A DNA stretch of 64,000 bases, taken from Sphingomonas suaedae (GTDB lineage Bacteria > Pseudomonadota > Alphaproteobacteria > Sphingomonadales > Sphingomonadaceae). The notes under the pieces were generated by a model. It was not told the DNA's origin, ran no database searches, and saw only the letters and a program-made list of their open reading frames with translations. The stretch covers positions 3,966,001-4,030,000 of the forward strand of contig NZ_CP042239.1 of assembly GCF_007833215.1 (NCBI RefSeq). The letters are read 5' to 3'. This document shows positions 34,696 to 43,795 of this stretch, one piece after another. Position 1 is the stretch's first letter. Each line of letters opens with the position of its first letter. Made by a program: the position numbers and the translations under genes.

Positions 34696-34814
34696 GGCCA
34701 TGGTTATTTCGCGCCGCGACCCTATATGGAAATGATCGTCGGCACATCGTTCCGTAGGCGCCGGCGACTGAGAGATTCTACGCGCTCCCGCTTACGATTC
34801 GGGGCGCTTGCACA

Positions 34815-34991
34815 ATGGACCTCAACTACCTTCTTTATCGCCATCAGGTATCGCTGATGCGCGCCGAGGCTGCCGATTGCCTGTGTGCGCGACGCTCGCA
34901 CCGCGATCTCGCGCGGGGCTATGCCCAGCGGATCGGCGCGCTTCGTGCCGCGCATGGCGCGGACACGATGCTGATGAGTGCGGCGTTTTGA
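34815..34991 (+). CDS. 58-residue protein of unknown function
   Basis: ATG 34815 opens a 58-residue frame, MDLNYLLYRHQVSLMRAEAA at the N-terminus and ending near GADTMLMSAAF. It is basic, helical in appearance, and contains a Cys-x-Cys pair (ADCLCARRS). There is no signal peptide. Its stop overlaps by four bases a TTG start of the next gene, which carries an antitoxin-like domain, so the two are likely coupled. I recall short proteins with a similar N-terminus in sphingomonads, but no function. The pairing with an MbcA/ParS-like protein makes a regulatory or toxin-antitoxin-like role conceivable, though it does not resemble a RES toxin. Confidence 0.6.
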   Translation: MDLNYLLYRHQVSLMRAEAADCLCARRSHRDLARGYAQRIGALRAAHGADTMLMSAAF

Positions 34992-35272
34992 CCCCCGCAA
35001 CCGCAGCCCCCACGCCAGAGACCGAGAAACCCCGTACCCGTCAGTTCCGGCGGCACAGTGACAAGCCGCGCCTGTCTCCGGAGGCCGCCGCGCGGCAGGG
35101 GCGGGCCGCGACGCTCGCATGGGAGCGGCTGCGCGACAGCGAGGCGGTCGTCGCCTTTCTCAACACGCATGACGACCGGCTTGGCGGGCGCCCGATCGAC
35201 CTCGCGATCGCCGGTGACGATGGCCTCGCGGCGGTGGTGGCGCATCTCGACGCCCTCTATCCCCTCGGCTAG
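34988..35272 (+). CDS. MbcA/ParS-like (DUF2384) antitoxin-domain protein
   Basis: I propose TTG at 34988 as start, overlapping the previous stop (TTGA), giving 94 residues. The first 35 residues are Pro/Thr/Arg-rich. The remainder (LSPEAAARQGRAATLAWERL, then FLNTHDDRLGGRPIDLAI) resembles the toxin-binding domain of Xre/MbcA/ParS antitoxins, where an LGGRxPxDL-type motif near the C-terminus is diagnostic. Such antitoxins normally pair with a RES-domain NAD-degrading toxin, but no RES gene is adjacent. The short N-terminus lacks the usual Xre helix-turn-helix. It may be an orphan antitoxin or a diverged regulator. Assignment is by motif resemblance only. Confidence 0.55.
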   Translation: MTPATAAPTPETEKPRTRQFRRHSDKPRLSPEAAARQGRAATLAWERLRDSEAVVAFLNTHDDRLGGRPIDLAIAGDDGLAAVVAHLDALYPLG

Positions 35273-35309
35273 CCTGTCCGTCGGGCTTTCCCCTCAAGGA
35301 GTGGCGGAC

Positions 35310-35666
35310 ATGAGCATTTTCGACAGCATTCTGGGCCAAATCACTGGAAATGAGGGCGTCGCCAATCTGGCGGCCAAGGTCGGCCTCTCCCCCGAACATG
35401 TCGAATCGGCGATTCAGGCGCTGGCGAAACATCACCAGATGCAGGGCGACACCGCTGAGGGGGCCGCTGCCGCGACCGGGCTTCCCGTCGACAAGCTGCA
35501 GGAAATCATCGCCCAGATCGGCGGCGAAGGTTCGCTCGGCCGTTTCGCGACGATGCTGCAGCAGGATGGTGCGGGCGGGATCATGGGAATGCTGGATCGC
35601 GATGGCGACGGCAATCCGCTCAACGACCTGACGGGCATGGCTTCGGGCATTTTCGGAAAGAAATAA
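35310..35666 (+). CDS. small helical protein, DUF937/YidB-like, unknown function
   Basis: The start is ATG at 35310 (MSIFDSILGQITGNEG), with AAGGAG nine bases upstream. The 118-residue protein is helical. FDSILGQI and a central region with alternating hydrophobic residues recall DUF937/YidB-like proteins, but the resemblance is modest. Near the C-terminus lies DRDGDGNPLNDL, which looks like a single calcium-binding loop of dockerin or EF-hand type, followed by a Gly/Met-rich tail. There is no signal peptide or membrane helix. It stands alone after the antitoxin-like gene. No function is assigned. Confidence 0.75.
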   Translation: MSIFDSILGQITGNEGVANLAAKVGLSPEHVESAIQALAKHHQMQGDTAEGAAAATGLPVDKLQEIIAQIGGEGSLGRFATMLQQDGAGGIMGMLDRDGDGNPLNDLTGMASGIFGKK

Positions 35667-35687
35667 CCCAAAGCCAGATTCCCCCGC

Positions 35688-35978
35688 ATGACCGCCAACG
35701 CGATTCCGCTGCGTGAGGCTGTGCGGGTGTGGCTGCGCTCTCGTTCGGCGGACCGGTCGGGCAACCCAACGGCCTCTTCGCGCTGCGCGGGCAGGGCGAG
35801 GCGATCGTGCAGAAGGGCGCCGTCGAACGTGCCAAGGAGAATTTCGCCCGGGTGAAGACGCTGTGCGGCACCTTGCGCCGACGCCACCCGCCTCGCCGTC
35901 GCAATCGCCAAGGACCCGCCCGCGACCGCCACCGCGCAGGTCGTCCCGCCGCCCAAGGCCGAAGAGAAGAAAAACTAG
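35688..35978 (+). pseudogene. decayed or frameshifted coding remnant
   Basis: The frame that includes 35729-35870 reads as plausible protein: FGGPVGQPNGLFALRGQG, then GAVERAKENFARVKTLCGT. At about 35871-35876 coding quality moves to the next frame, which continues ADATRLAVAIAKDPPATA and ends VPPPKAEEKKN with a TAG at 35976-35978. Removing one T from ACCTTGCGCC would join them as CGTCADATRLAVAIA. In the first frame there is a TGA at 35714 and no good start. The ATG at 35688 opens a different frame. I therefore see either a pseudogene with at least one lesion or a sequencing error. Family unknown. A type C repeat begins five bases after the stop. Confidence 0.45.
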
Positions 35979-35982
35979 CAAA

Positions 35983-36118
35983 AATCCTCCCCGGAACGGG
36001 GAGGGGGACCAGCCGCAGGCTGGTGGAGGGGGCCCGAGGCAAGGGATTCCACGGCCTCGCGCCCCCTGCACCACGCCGCTTCGCGTCGCGGTCCCCCTCC
36101 CCGTTCCGGGGAGGATTT
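35983..36118. repeat. type C palindromic repeat, copy 1
   Basis: The ends AATCCTCCCCGGAACGGGGA and TCCCCGTTCCGGGGAGGATT are inverted copies. Inside are smaller palindromes, including CCGCAGGCTGGTGG-type stems, and GGGGGCCCGAGGCAAGGGAT. A second copy is at 43796-43927 in the same orientation. The right end runs into the stop codon of rsmA (36117-36119). It holds no gene and may serve as a bidirectional terminator. Confidence 0.85.
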
Positions 36119-36935
36119 AGTTTGACAGTGCCCGCGCCAGGCGCACAAACTCCGCGACGCTCACCGTCTCCGCGCGGCGGGTCGGATCGATGCCCAGCGC
36201 TTCCGCCGTCTCGACCGCGCCCGGAACGCCCTTCAAACTCTGCCGCAGCATCTTGCGCCGCTGGCCGAATGCGGCGGCGGTCAGTTTTTCCAGCACGCGG
36301 AATTGCACACCAGGCGGCTCGTCGCCCGGAACGATATGGACCACCGCCGACATCACCTTGGGCGGCGGGGTGAAGGCGCTGCGGTGGACCGGCATCGCGA
36401 TCCGCGCGCTGCTGCGCCACTGGGCGAGGACGGCGAGGCGGCCATAATGATCGGTGCCCGGCGCCGCGACGATCCGCTCGGCGACTTCCTTCTGGAACAT
36501 CAGCGTCAGGCTCGCCCACCACGGCTCCCAGTCCGCCGACAGCCAGCCGACCAGCAATGCGGTGCCGACATTATAGGGCAGGTTGGACGCGATGTGCGGC
36601 TTGCCTGCGAACAGCGCCGGGGCGTCCACCTCCAGCGCATCCCCCTCGATCACCCGTAACTGGCCGGGAAAGGCGTCGCCCAGTTCCGCCAGCGCGGGGA
36701 TGCAGCGCCGGTCGCGCTCCACTGCGGTTACCTGTGCCCCCGCGCCGAGCAACGCGCGGGTGAGTCCGCCGGGGCCGGGGCCGACCTCGAACACCTCCTG
36801 CCCACTCAGGTCGCCGGGAACGCGTGCGATCCGATCGAGCAACTGCGAATCGAACAGGAAATTCTGACCCAGTGCCTTGCTGGCGGAGAGACCGTGCCTG
36901 CGGATGACCTCACGCAGCGGGGGAAGGGAGGTCAC
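36117..36935 (-). CDS. rsmA: 16S rRNA dimethyladenosine transferase RsmA (KsgA)
   Basis: The start is GTG at 36935, overlapping the pdxA stop (GTGA). The 272-residue methyltransferase has [10 protein letters not shown], the SAM-binding [16 protein letters not shown], the acidic AVERD and the catalytic [10 protein letters not shown] motif. It dimethylates two adjacent adenosines near the 3' end of 16S rRNA (A1518 and A1519 in E. coli numbering). C-terminal helices with [14 protein letters not shown] match the family. The gene ends inside a type C repeat. Arrangement lptD-surA-pdxA-rsmA is the same as in many proteobacteria. Confidence 0.97.
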   Translation of the reverse strand: MTSLPPLREVIRRHGLSASKALGQNFLFDSQLLDRIARVPGDLSGQEVFEVGPGPGGLTRALLGAGAQVTAVERDRRCIPALAELGDAFPGQLRVIEGDALEVDAPALFAGKPHIASNLPYNVGTALLVGWLSADWEPWWASLTLMFQKEVAERIVAAPGTDHYGRLAVLAQWRSSARIAMPVHRSAFTPPPKVMSAVVHIVPGDEPPGVQFRVLEKLTAAAFGQRRKMLRQSLKGVPGAVETAEALGIDPTRRAETVSVAEFVRLARALSN

Positions 36936-37945
36936 GCCGAAGTCGCGTCGTACTGAGCGCGATATTCCGCCGCCTGCGCGGCCATGCGGATCGCCGCGAT
37001 CATCGCCCCCGGCTCGGCCTGATCGGTCCCGGCGATGCCGAATGCGGTGCCGTGATCGGGGGAGGTGCGGACGATCGGCAATCCCAGGGTCAGGTTAACG
37101 CCCTCGTCGAAATGCAGCGTCTTGAGCGGTACCAGCGCCTGATCGTGATAGAGGCAGATCGCCGCGTCATAGGTGGCGCGCGCGCGGGCGTGGAACATCG
37201 TGTCGGCGGCGAACGGCCCGGCGGCGTCGATCCCCTCGCTGCGCAGTTGTTCGATCGCGGGGATCAGGATGTCGATCTCCTCGCGTCCGATTGCGCCACC
37301 TTCGCCGGCATGGGGATTGAGGCCTGCAAAGGCGAGGCGTGGCGCGGCGATGCCGAAGTTGCGGGCGAGACCACGCGCGGTTGCCCGCGCCTTGGCCAGC
37401 ACCAGACCGACGCTGATCGATGGCGCCACCTCGATCAGCGGGATGTGCGTCGTCACCGGCACCACCCGCAGCGTGGGCCCGGCGAGCATCATCACCGCAT
37501 TGGCATGAGCGATTCCGCAGCGTTCGGCGACGAATTCGGTCTGGCCCGGATGGGTGAAGCCGATCCGGTACAGCTGCGCCTTGGATACCGGGCCGGTCAC
37601 CAACCCGCCCGCCGCGCCCGACCGGGCAAGACCGGTGGCAAGCTCCAGGCTGTCGAGTGCGCAGCGCGCGCCTTCGATGTCAGGCGTACCGGGGACGATG
37701 TCGCCCGAACAGGCGACGGTCAGGACGGGCAGCGCCGTCTCGAATGCCCGGGCCGCCTCGTCCGGGCTGTCGATCCGCGCGACCGGCCCATTCCATACGC
37801 GCTCGACGGCCGCAGGATCCCCGACCGCGAAGAAGGGGGCGAGCGTGTGGAGCGCGCGGTTTGCCCATGCCTTGCCGACGATCTCCGGACCGATGCCGGC
37901 AGGATCGCCCATCGCGACCGCGAGCGGGCGCAGGGCGTTGCTCAT
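36932..37945 (-). CDS. pdxA: 4-hydroxythreonine-4-phosphate dehydrogenase
   Basis: The 337-residue enzyme oxidises 4-phosphohydroxy-L-threonine in pyridoxal phosphate synthesis. Motifs include [19 protein letters not shown] at the N-terminus, the substrate region [16 protein letters not shown], the metal ligands in [10 protein letters not shown] and [10 protein letters not shown], and [15 protein letters not shown]. The active site contains a divalent metal and NAD(P). It starts at ATG 37945, three bases after the surA stop. It overlaps rsmA downstream. Complete and normal in length. Confidence 0.97.
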   Translation of the reverse strand: MSNALRPLAVAMGDPAGIGPEIVGKAWANRALHTLAPFFAVGDPAAVERVWNGPVARIDSPDEAARAFETALPVLTVACSGDIVPGTPDIEGARCALDSLELATGLARSGAAGGLVTGPVSKAQLYRIGFTHPGQTEFVAERCGIAHANAVMMLAGPTLRVVPVTTHIPLIEVAPSISVGLVLAKARATARGLARNFGIAAPRLAFAGLNPHAGEGGAIGREEIDILIPAIEQLRSEGIDAAGPFAADTMFHARARATYDAAICLYHDQALVPLKTLHFDEGVNLTLGLPIVRTSPDHGTAFGIAGTDQAEPGAMIAAIRMAAQAAEYRAQYDATSA

Positions 37946-37948
37946 CGC

Positions 37949-39295
37949 TCAGCGATACTCGATGATCGCGTCGCGGCGCAGATCGCGCAGCAAGCGCTGG
38001 GCGCGCAAATTGGTGCGCCGCTCCTCGATCTCGTCGCGTACCGCATCGGGCGAAGGCTGGTTCGATGCCTGCGCCTCGTCGCGACCGCACAGCACCAGCG
38101 CGCGTACCCCTTCGGTCGGCGATCCGAACGGTGGGGTCGCCTGGCCGATCTGAAGGCCGAGCACGATGTCCTGGAGCTGGGGCGGAAGATCGCGTGCGCG
38201 AACCGAGTCATTATCGACCACTTCGGCGCCCAGCGTCTCGGCCGCCTCGCCCACCGCGCCGCACCCGTTGGTGGATTTGAGCACGCCGGCGAACTCGGCG
38301 ACCCGTGCCTGCGCCTGCGCCGGGGTAATCCCCGGCGGGAATTTGACGGTGATCTGACGCAGGCTGAGCTGCGCGTCGCGCGGGTCCGCCATCAGAACCT
38401 GGCGCTTGTCGACGAGATACAGGATCGAAAAGCCGCCCGGAACCTCGACCGGCCCGGCGACCTGACCGACCTGCATCTGCTGCGCCGCCTGAGCGAGGGG
38501 GGCAGGGAGCATTTCGGCGCGCACCCAGCCAAGGTCGCCGCCCTGGGCGCGCGTGGTCGCTTCGGAGAATTGCGCGAAATATTCGAACGGGCGACCCTGC
38601 TGCATCTGCTGGATCATCTGCTGCATCGCCTGGAACACCTCACCCGCGCGTTCGGGCGTGGCGGAGATATAGATCTCGCGCAGCTGGAATTCCTCGGTGC
38701 CCTTGGCGGCTTCGAGGCGTGCGATGATCGCATTCACTTCCTCGTCGCCGACATTGACGAACGGGCCGATGGTGCGGCGGATCAGGCTCTGCCACGCCAG
38801 TTCGCCCTCGATCTGCCGCTTGAACGAGCGTTCCGACGATCCGATCTCGCGCAGCCAGGTGCGCATCTCGTCAGGCGAGCGATTGTAGCGCCGCGCGATG
38901 CCCGCGAAGCTGCGCTCGATCTGTTCGGCGGGGATGCTGACATCCTTCGCCTTGGCTTCCTGGATCTGGATCGTTTCGTCGGTCAGCAGCCGAAGCACCT
39001 GAAGGCGCAGCTGATTCTGCTCTTCCGGTGTCAGCTTGAGCTGATTCAACGCCATGAACAGGTTGACGCGATGCTCCACATCGGTGCGCGTGATGACATA
39101 GCCATTCACGATCGCTGTGGGCTTGCGGATATTGGGATCGGCCTTGGCGAACAGCTGCAAATTCTGCGGCAGATTCAAATTGGCGGTCGACGGCACTTCG
39201 CTGTCGGCCACCGTCTGGGCGCCGATCGCGGTGCTGGCTGCGATACCGAATAAGAGAGCCGAGTAACGGCCGAAACGCGCGACTTTCGAGGTCAT
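37949..39295 (-). CDS. surA: periplasmic chaperone/peptidyl-prolyl isomerase SurA
   Basis: The start is ATG at 39295 (MTSKVARFGRYSALLFG), with AGGTGA six bases upstream and a Sec signal peptide ending near STAIGAQ. The 448-residue protein has the SurA N-terminal chaperone domain (AIVNGYVITRTDVEHRVNLF, then LRLLTDETIQIQEAKAKD). A parvulin domain follows (REIYISATPE, then ATTRAQGGDLGWVRAEMLP), and a second weaker parvulin-like region (LRQITVKFPPG). SurA escorts outer-membrane proteins such as LptD through the periplasm, matching its place next to lptD. A Gln/Met-rich stretch (QAMQQMIQQMQQG) is a local oddity. Confidence 0.93.
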   Translation of the reverse strand: MTSKVARFGRYSALLFGIAASTAIGAQTVADSEVPSTANLNLPQNLQLFAKADPNIRKPTAIVNGYVITRTDVEHRVNLFMALNQLKLTPEEQNQLRLQVLRLLTDETIQIQEAKAKDVSIPAEQIERSFAGIARRYNRSPDEMRTWLREIGSSERSFKRQIEGELAWQSLIRRTIGPFVNVGDEEVNAIIARLEAAKGTEEFQLREIYISATPERAGEVFQAMQQMIQQMQQGRPFEYFAQFSEATTRAQGGDLGWVRAEMLPAPLAQAAQQMQVGQVAGPVEVPGGFSILYLVDKRQVLMADPRDAQLSLRQITVKFPPGITPAQAQARVAEFAGVLKSTNGCGAVGEAAETLGAEVVDNDSVRARDLPPQLQDIVLGLQIGQATPPFGSPTEGVRALVLCGRDEAQASNQPSPDAVRDEIEERRTNLRAQRLLRDLRRDAIIEYR

Positions 39296-39418
39296 CTTCA
39301 CCTGTGCCTGAAACGAATCCGATTTTGCGAACGGACGCCGTCTAATCGTCAATTGTGCCTGAACTGGGGCTTACATGAATTTCGTGGCCGCACCAGTGCG
39401 CCGGTACCCTGACCGAAA

Positions 39419-41677
39419 CTAGCGTCCCAAATTCTTGAGCGCCAGCGTGAACAGGTACGAACTGCCCCGCCGCGCGTCGCCGGTCGACTGATAGTCGCGA
39501 CGCCAGGTGAGACCCAGGCGGATACAGTCATCCTCATATTCCACGCCCAGCCGGTGGCGGATCGGCTCGAAGCCGTCGGCAAGCGAGGTTGGGTCTTCCT
39601 CCTTGTCGGTGAGGTCGATCACGGCGGAGCCAAAGGCGGACCAAAAGCGCGAAATCTGCACCCGCGCGCCGACCCGCGCCTCTTCCCGATCCTGCAAATC
39701 CTCCAGCGCGAAGCTGATATTGCGGTTGAGGCGCAGATAGCCGAGTGTGACGAAAGTTTCGCGCGATCCGACCGTGGCGTCGATCTCGTTGCGCCGGATC
39801 GCCAGATTGTCCTTGTCCAGCCGGTAACGATGGGTGAACGCGACAAAGTCGCGATACCGTACAACCGTGCGGCCGACGATGTCGGACAGCCGCCCGTCAA
39901 GTCCGGTCCCGTCGGGAAGGATCGCGGGGCGCGAGGTAAGGCGATAGCTCTGCCCGACATTGGCCTCGACCGACAGGCCGGGCAGGTACAGCGCATAATC
40001 GAGGCCGAAGGTGAAGCGGGTCGAATCCTCGAATCGGTCATATCCGGGGAATCGGTTGAGCGCGAAGAGGTTCGAATCCTCCAGATCGACCGAGCGTGCG
40101 TCCTCGTTGGGAACGTCGAAATTCTCAAGCTTCGGCGCGGCGACGATCTGGAAGCGCGGGGTGACCCGCTGGGTGCCGCCGAACGCCTCGCCGATCAGCG
40201 GCCATTTAAGGTCGAGCGCGAGCGCGCCGATCGCACGGGCGCGAAACCCCTCCAGCCCGCGATAGCTCGCGACCGTCGTCGCGAGCGTGTCCTGCGTGTT
40301 GTAGAGGTCGCCGCGGCCATAGGCGGTCAGCGTGACCTCCTGTCCCCAGGAGGTCAGCTTGCGCAGATCGTAGCGCAGCGACGTGAAGGCGCGCTGCGTA
40401 TCCTGCCCCTGTCCCCGGCTGATGGCGAGGCTGTTCGCCTGAAGCTCGAACCGGCCGCCGGGGATCAGATTCTGGCCGAAGCGCAGGCGATAGTCGATCT
40501 CGGGCAGCGCGACCGGCTGAAGCCCCTGATTTTCGGTGGGGCGCAGCGTCTGGACGAACCAGCCATTGATCGAGAAATAGGAATCGCGATCGATCCGCTC
40601 GACGCGGACATTGTTGCGCAGCCGGTCGTCGCTCGAAATATCATAGCGGCGCAGGAAGGTGCGGTCGCTGGCAAGGCGAACCGACCCGCTCGCGCTCCAG
40701 TTCGGATCGAACTGGAAGCGTCCGGCGGCGTCGATATAACCGCGAAACGCATTCTCGCTCGATACGTCCGGGGTGGGCGAAACGAAATCGTCGCTGCGGC
40801 GGCTATAGGTGCCGTATCCGGTGATGCGAAACGCCCCCCGCTCCAGCAACTGCCGATATTCGGCCTGCACCATCGGCAGCGCGCCGGTGAAGATATGCGG
40901 GGTGACCGTCAGACCCTTGCTGGCGCCAAGGTCGAAATAATAGGGCAGCGCCACTTCGAATCCGTTGACCGAGTCATAGCGAATTTCGGGCGCGAGCAGG
41001 CCGCTGGCATTGTCGGTGCCAACCGAATGCGAGAAGACCGGCAGCGGCAGCGACGCGATCCCGAACAGCGAGACGCGCGCGCCGGTATAGCGGATGCGCT
41101 GCTTCGCCGGATCATAGACCACACGCACCGCAGTGATCTTCCACGACGGTTCCTTGGGACAATTGCCTGAATCGACGACGGCGCAGGGCGTGTACGCAGC
41201 GCGATCGACGCGGATCACGCCGCCATCGTCGCGCGTGCCGCGCTCGGCGGCGATCCGCCCGCCCTGTTCGAGCACGACGAGCATATTGTCGATCATGCCA
41301 TCTCTGAGCGAATCGGTCAGTTCGATCCGGTCGCCATAGGCGGTGTCGCCCTCCGGATTGGTCACCGCAATGTCGCCCTCAGCGATCACCTGCCCGGTCT
41401 TGCGGTTCCACACCACCTTGTCGGCGCGCAGGCGGTTGCCGTCGCGGAACAGGCGGACATCGCCGGTGACTGTCACGACATCGCCGCTGGAATCATATTC
41501 GGCGAGATCGGCGGAGAACTGGATCTGGTTGGGATCGTCGGGCAACGGGGTTTCGGAGGGCGGCGGCGGCTCGACCGCACGGTCCTGCAAATCCTGCGCC
41601 CCCAGCGCGGCGGCGCCGGGCGCGAGGCACAGCGCGAGCGGCACGATCCCGGCGAGCAGCAGAGCCTTGCGCGTCAC
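39419..41677 (-). CDS. lptD: LPS-assembly protein LptD
   Basis: The start is GTG at 41677 (MTRKALLLAGIVPLALC), with AAGGA upstream and a signal peptide of about 27 residues. The 752-residue protein has the N-terminal OstA/LptA-like beta-jellyroll (IQFSADLAEYDSSGDVVTVT, then GDVRLFRDGNRLRADKVVWN). The C-terminal 26-strand barrel domain carries the LptD signature around GASKGLTVTPHIF and ends with LFTLALKNLGR. It inserts lipopolysaccharide or the glycolipid counterpart into the outer leaflet. Few cysteines are visible, the main pair being in VVDSGNCPKEP, so disulfide layout differs from E. coli. The operon continues with surA, pdxA and rsmA. Confidence 0.95.
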   Translation of the reverse strand: MTRKALLLAGIVPLALCLAPGAAALGAQDLQDRAVEPPPPSETPLPDDPNQIQFSADLAEYDSSGDVVTVTGDVRLFRDGNRLRADKVVWNRKTGQVIAEGDIAVTNPEGDTAYGDRIELTDSLRDGMIDNMLVVLEQGGRIAAERGTRDDGGVIRVDRAAYTPCAVVDSGNCPKEPSWKITAVRVVYDPAKQRIRYTGARVSLFGIASLPLPVFSHSVGTDNASGLLAPEIRYDSVNGFEVALPYYFDLGASKGLTVTPHIFTGALPMVQAEYRQLLERGAFRITGYGTYSRRSDDFVSPTPDVSSENAFRGYIDAAGRFQFDPNWSASGSVRLASDRTFLRRYDISSDDRLRNNVRVERIDRDSYFSINGWFVQTLRPTENQGLQPVALPEIDYRLRFGQNLIPGGRFELQANSLAISRGQGQDTQRAFTSLRYDLRKLTSWGQEVTLTAYGRGDLYNTQDTLATTVASYRGLEGFRARAIGALALDLKWPLIGEAFGGTQRVTPRFQIVAAPKLENFDVPNEDARSVDLEDSNLFALNRFPGYDRFEDSTRFTFGLDYALYLPGLSVEANVGQSYRLTSRPAILPDGTGLDGRLSDIVGRTVVRYRDFVAFTHRYRLDKDNLAIRRNEIDATVGSRETFVTLGYLRLNRNISFALEDLQDREEARVGARVQISRFWSAFGSAVIDLTDKEEDPTSLADGFEPIRHRLGVEYEDDCIRLGLTWRRDYQSTGDARRGSSYLFTLALKNLGR

Positions 41678-41867
41678 GACGTCCTTCTACCCCTTGTACA
41701 AACACTGCCCCGCGCAGGGCCGAACCAATCCGTTCCTTGGCCCTATCGCACCGCACGCGTCGCTTCGCAATCGCCACCCGCCGCTGCCGGGCTTTGCCCC
41801 ATCGCATCCGCTTCCCTAGATAGGGCCGACTCGCCATAAGCGGTGATCCACAGGAACAGGAAGCTTC

Positions 41868-43343
41868 ATGCAGGTAACATTTTCCGCCGCCCGCCCCGCC
41901 GATGCCGCGGTGCTCGCGCTCCCGGTCGAAAAGGACGGGCTGGACCGGATGCCCGGCGGCACGCTCGACGATGCCACGCTCGCGCTGGTGCGCGATGCCG
42001 CGCGTTCGGGCCGGTTCGAGGGCGAGGTCGGGTCGATCGCCGAAATATTCGTGCCGGGGAAGGATGGCGCGGATCGCGTGTTGCTGCTCGGCGTCGGTGC
42101 CGGGGGCGAGGCCGATTACGAGCGCGCGGGCGGTGCGCTGACCGCGCGCTTCCTGACTTCCGGCGTCACCGCGATCACGGTCGATTTCGCTGCGCTGGGC
42201 GGTGCCCCCACCGTGCGCGCCGTGGCTCGCTTCGCGGCCGCCGCAAAGCAGCGCGGCTGGCGCCATGATGCCTATCGCACCAAATTGACCGAAAAGCAGA
42301 AGCGGACGCTCGATACGCTGGTGCTCGCTGGCGCGCCCGAAGGCAGCGAGGATGCCTGGACGGCGCTCGCGGCGGTGACCGAGGGCATGGAACTGACCCG
42401 CACGCTCGTGTCTGAGCCGCCCAACATCCTCTACCCCGAGAGCTTCGTCGAGCGTTGCCGCCACCTCGCCGATCTCGGGGTCGAGATCACCGTGCTCGAC
42501 CGCGCGGACATGGAGAAGCTGGGCATGGGCGCGCTGCTCGGCGTGGCGCAGGGTTCGCGTCGCGACGGCCGTCTGCTGGCGATGCGCTGGAACGGCAAGG
42601 ATGCGGGTGACGTCGATGTCGCATTCGTCGGCAAGGGCGTGACGTTCGACACCGGCGGCATCTCGATCAAGCCGGCCGCCGGCATGGAAGACATGAAGTG
42701 GGACATGGGCGGCGCCGGTGCCGTCGCCGGCGCGATGAAGGCGCTCGCGCTGCGCAAGGCCAAGGTCAACGTGATCGGCGTGTGCGGCCTCGTCGAGAAT
42801 ATGCCCGACGGCAATGCCCAGCGTCCGGGCGACGTCGTCACGTCAATGTCGGGCCAGACGATCGAGGTCATCAACACCGACGCGGAGGGACGCCTCGTCC
42901 TGTGTGACGCGATCACCTGGGTTCAGAAAACCCACGGTCCCAAGACGATCGTCGATCTCGCGACGCTGACCGGGGCGATGATCATCGCGCTGGGCAACGA
43001 GCATGGCGGCCTGTTCTCGAACGACGATGGCCTTGCCGAACAATTGCTGACGGCGGGCCGCGCGACCGGCGATCATCTGTGGCGGTTCCCGCTCGGCGAC
43101 GCCTACAACAAGCTGATCGACAGCCAGATCGCCGACATGAAGAATGTCGGACCCCGCGGCGCGGGGTCGATTACGGCCGCGCAGTTCATCCAGCGCTTCG
43201 TGGAACCCGGCATACGCTGGGCGCATCTCGACATCGCGGGCATGGTCTGGGCCGACAAGGCGGGGCCGAACTATGACAAGGGCGCAACCGGCTATGGCGT
43301 GCGCCTGCTCGACCGCTTCGTCCGCGACAATTTCGAGGGCTGA
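41868..43343 (+). CDS. pepA: cytosol (leucyl) aminopeptidase PepA
   Basis: The 491-residue M17 metallopeptidase has the N-terminal regulatory domain. The catalytic domain then shows VAFVGKGVTFDTGGISIKP (metal ligands Lys and Asp), MKWDMGGAGAVAGAMKAL, the family signature NTDAEGRLVL, and the C-terminal GPRGAGSITAAQFI. It removes N-terminal residues from peptides and binds two divalent metals. ATG 41868 has an AGGAA site just upstream. The gene is divergent from lptD across 190 bases that should hold both promoters. holC follows nine bases later, as in many proteobacteria. Confidence 0.96.
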   Translation: MQVTFSAARPADAAVLALPVEKDGLDRMPGGTLDDATLALVRDAARSGRFEGEVGSIAEIFVPGKDGADRVLLLGVGAGGEADYERAGGALTARFLTSGVTAITVDFAALGGAPTVRAVARFAAAAKQRGWRHDAYRTKLTEKQKRTLDTLVLAGAPEGSEDAWTALAAVTEGMELTRTLVSEPPNILYPESFVERCRHLADLGVEITVLDRADMEKLGMGALLGVAQGSRRDGRLLAMRWNGKDAGDVDVAFVGKGVTFDTGGISIKPAAGMEDMKWDMGGAGAVAGAMKALALRKAKVNVIGVCGLVENMPDGNAQRPGDVVTSMSGQTIEVINTDAEGRLVLCDAITWVQKTHGPKTIVDLATLTGAMIIALGNEHGGLFSNDDGLAEQLLTAGRATGDHLWRFPLGDAYNKLIDSQIADMKNVGPRGAGSITAAQFIQRFVEPGIRWAHLDIAGMVWADKAGPNYDKGATGYGVRLLDRFVRDNFEG

Positions 43344-43352
43344 GCGGCGCTT

Positions 43353-43793
43353 ATGCAGGTCGATTTCTACCACCTCACCGCGACCCCGCTGGAGCGTGCG
43401 CTCCCGGGGATCGCGGTGAAGGTGGTGGAAAGCGGCCAGCGGCTGCTGATCGTATCGGCCGACGCCGAGCAGCGCCGCCGGATCGACCAGCTGCTGTGGA
43501 GCTTTCGTCCCGAAAGCTTCCTGCCGCACGCCCAGGCCGGGGCCGGGAATGACAGCCTTCAGCCCGTCCTGATCGGCGAAGCGGTGGCCCCCGCCAATGG
43601 CGCGCGCCACGTCGCGCTGATCGACGGCGAATGGCGCGACGCGGCGCTCGCCTTCGACCGCGCCTTCCACTTTTTCGGCGAAGACAGCATCGGTGCGGCG
43701 CGGATCGCGTGGAAGGGACTCGCCGACCGCGACAGCGTCGAGCGCCGCTACTGGAAACAGGACGAAAACGGCCGCTGGGCACAGGCGGCGTGA
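43353..43793 (+). CDS. holC: DNA polymerase III subunit chi
   Basis: The 146-residue protein matches the HolC chi subunit: MQVDFYHLTATPLERALPGI at the N-terminus, VSADAEQRRRIDQLLWSFRPESFLPH in the middle, and the C-terminal SVERRYWKQDENGRW. Chi binds psi of the clamp loader and single-strand binding protein during replication. It lies nine bases after pepA, a conserved gene pair, and ends three bases before a type C repeat. Complete and normal in length. Confidence 0.93.
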   Translation: MQVDFYHLTATPLERALPGIAVKVVESGQRLLIVSADAEQRRRIDQLLWSFRPESFLPHAQAGAGNDSLQPVLIGEAVAPANGARHVALIDGEWRDAALAFDRAFHFFGEDSIGAARIAWKGLADRDSVERRYWKQDENGRWAQAA

Positions 43794-43795
43794 AA

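Noticed and set aside
35160..36074. Minus-strand frame covering the antitoxin-like gene, the helical protein gene and a repeat
   Set aside because: Composition is Arg/Pro/Gly-rich and it crosses a palindromic repeat; the plus-strand genes have good ribosome sites.
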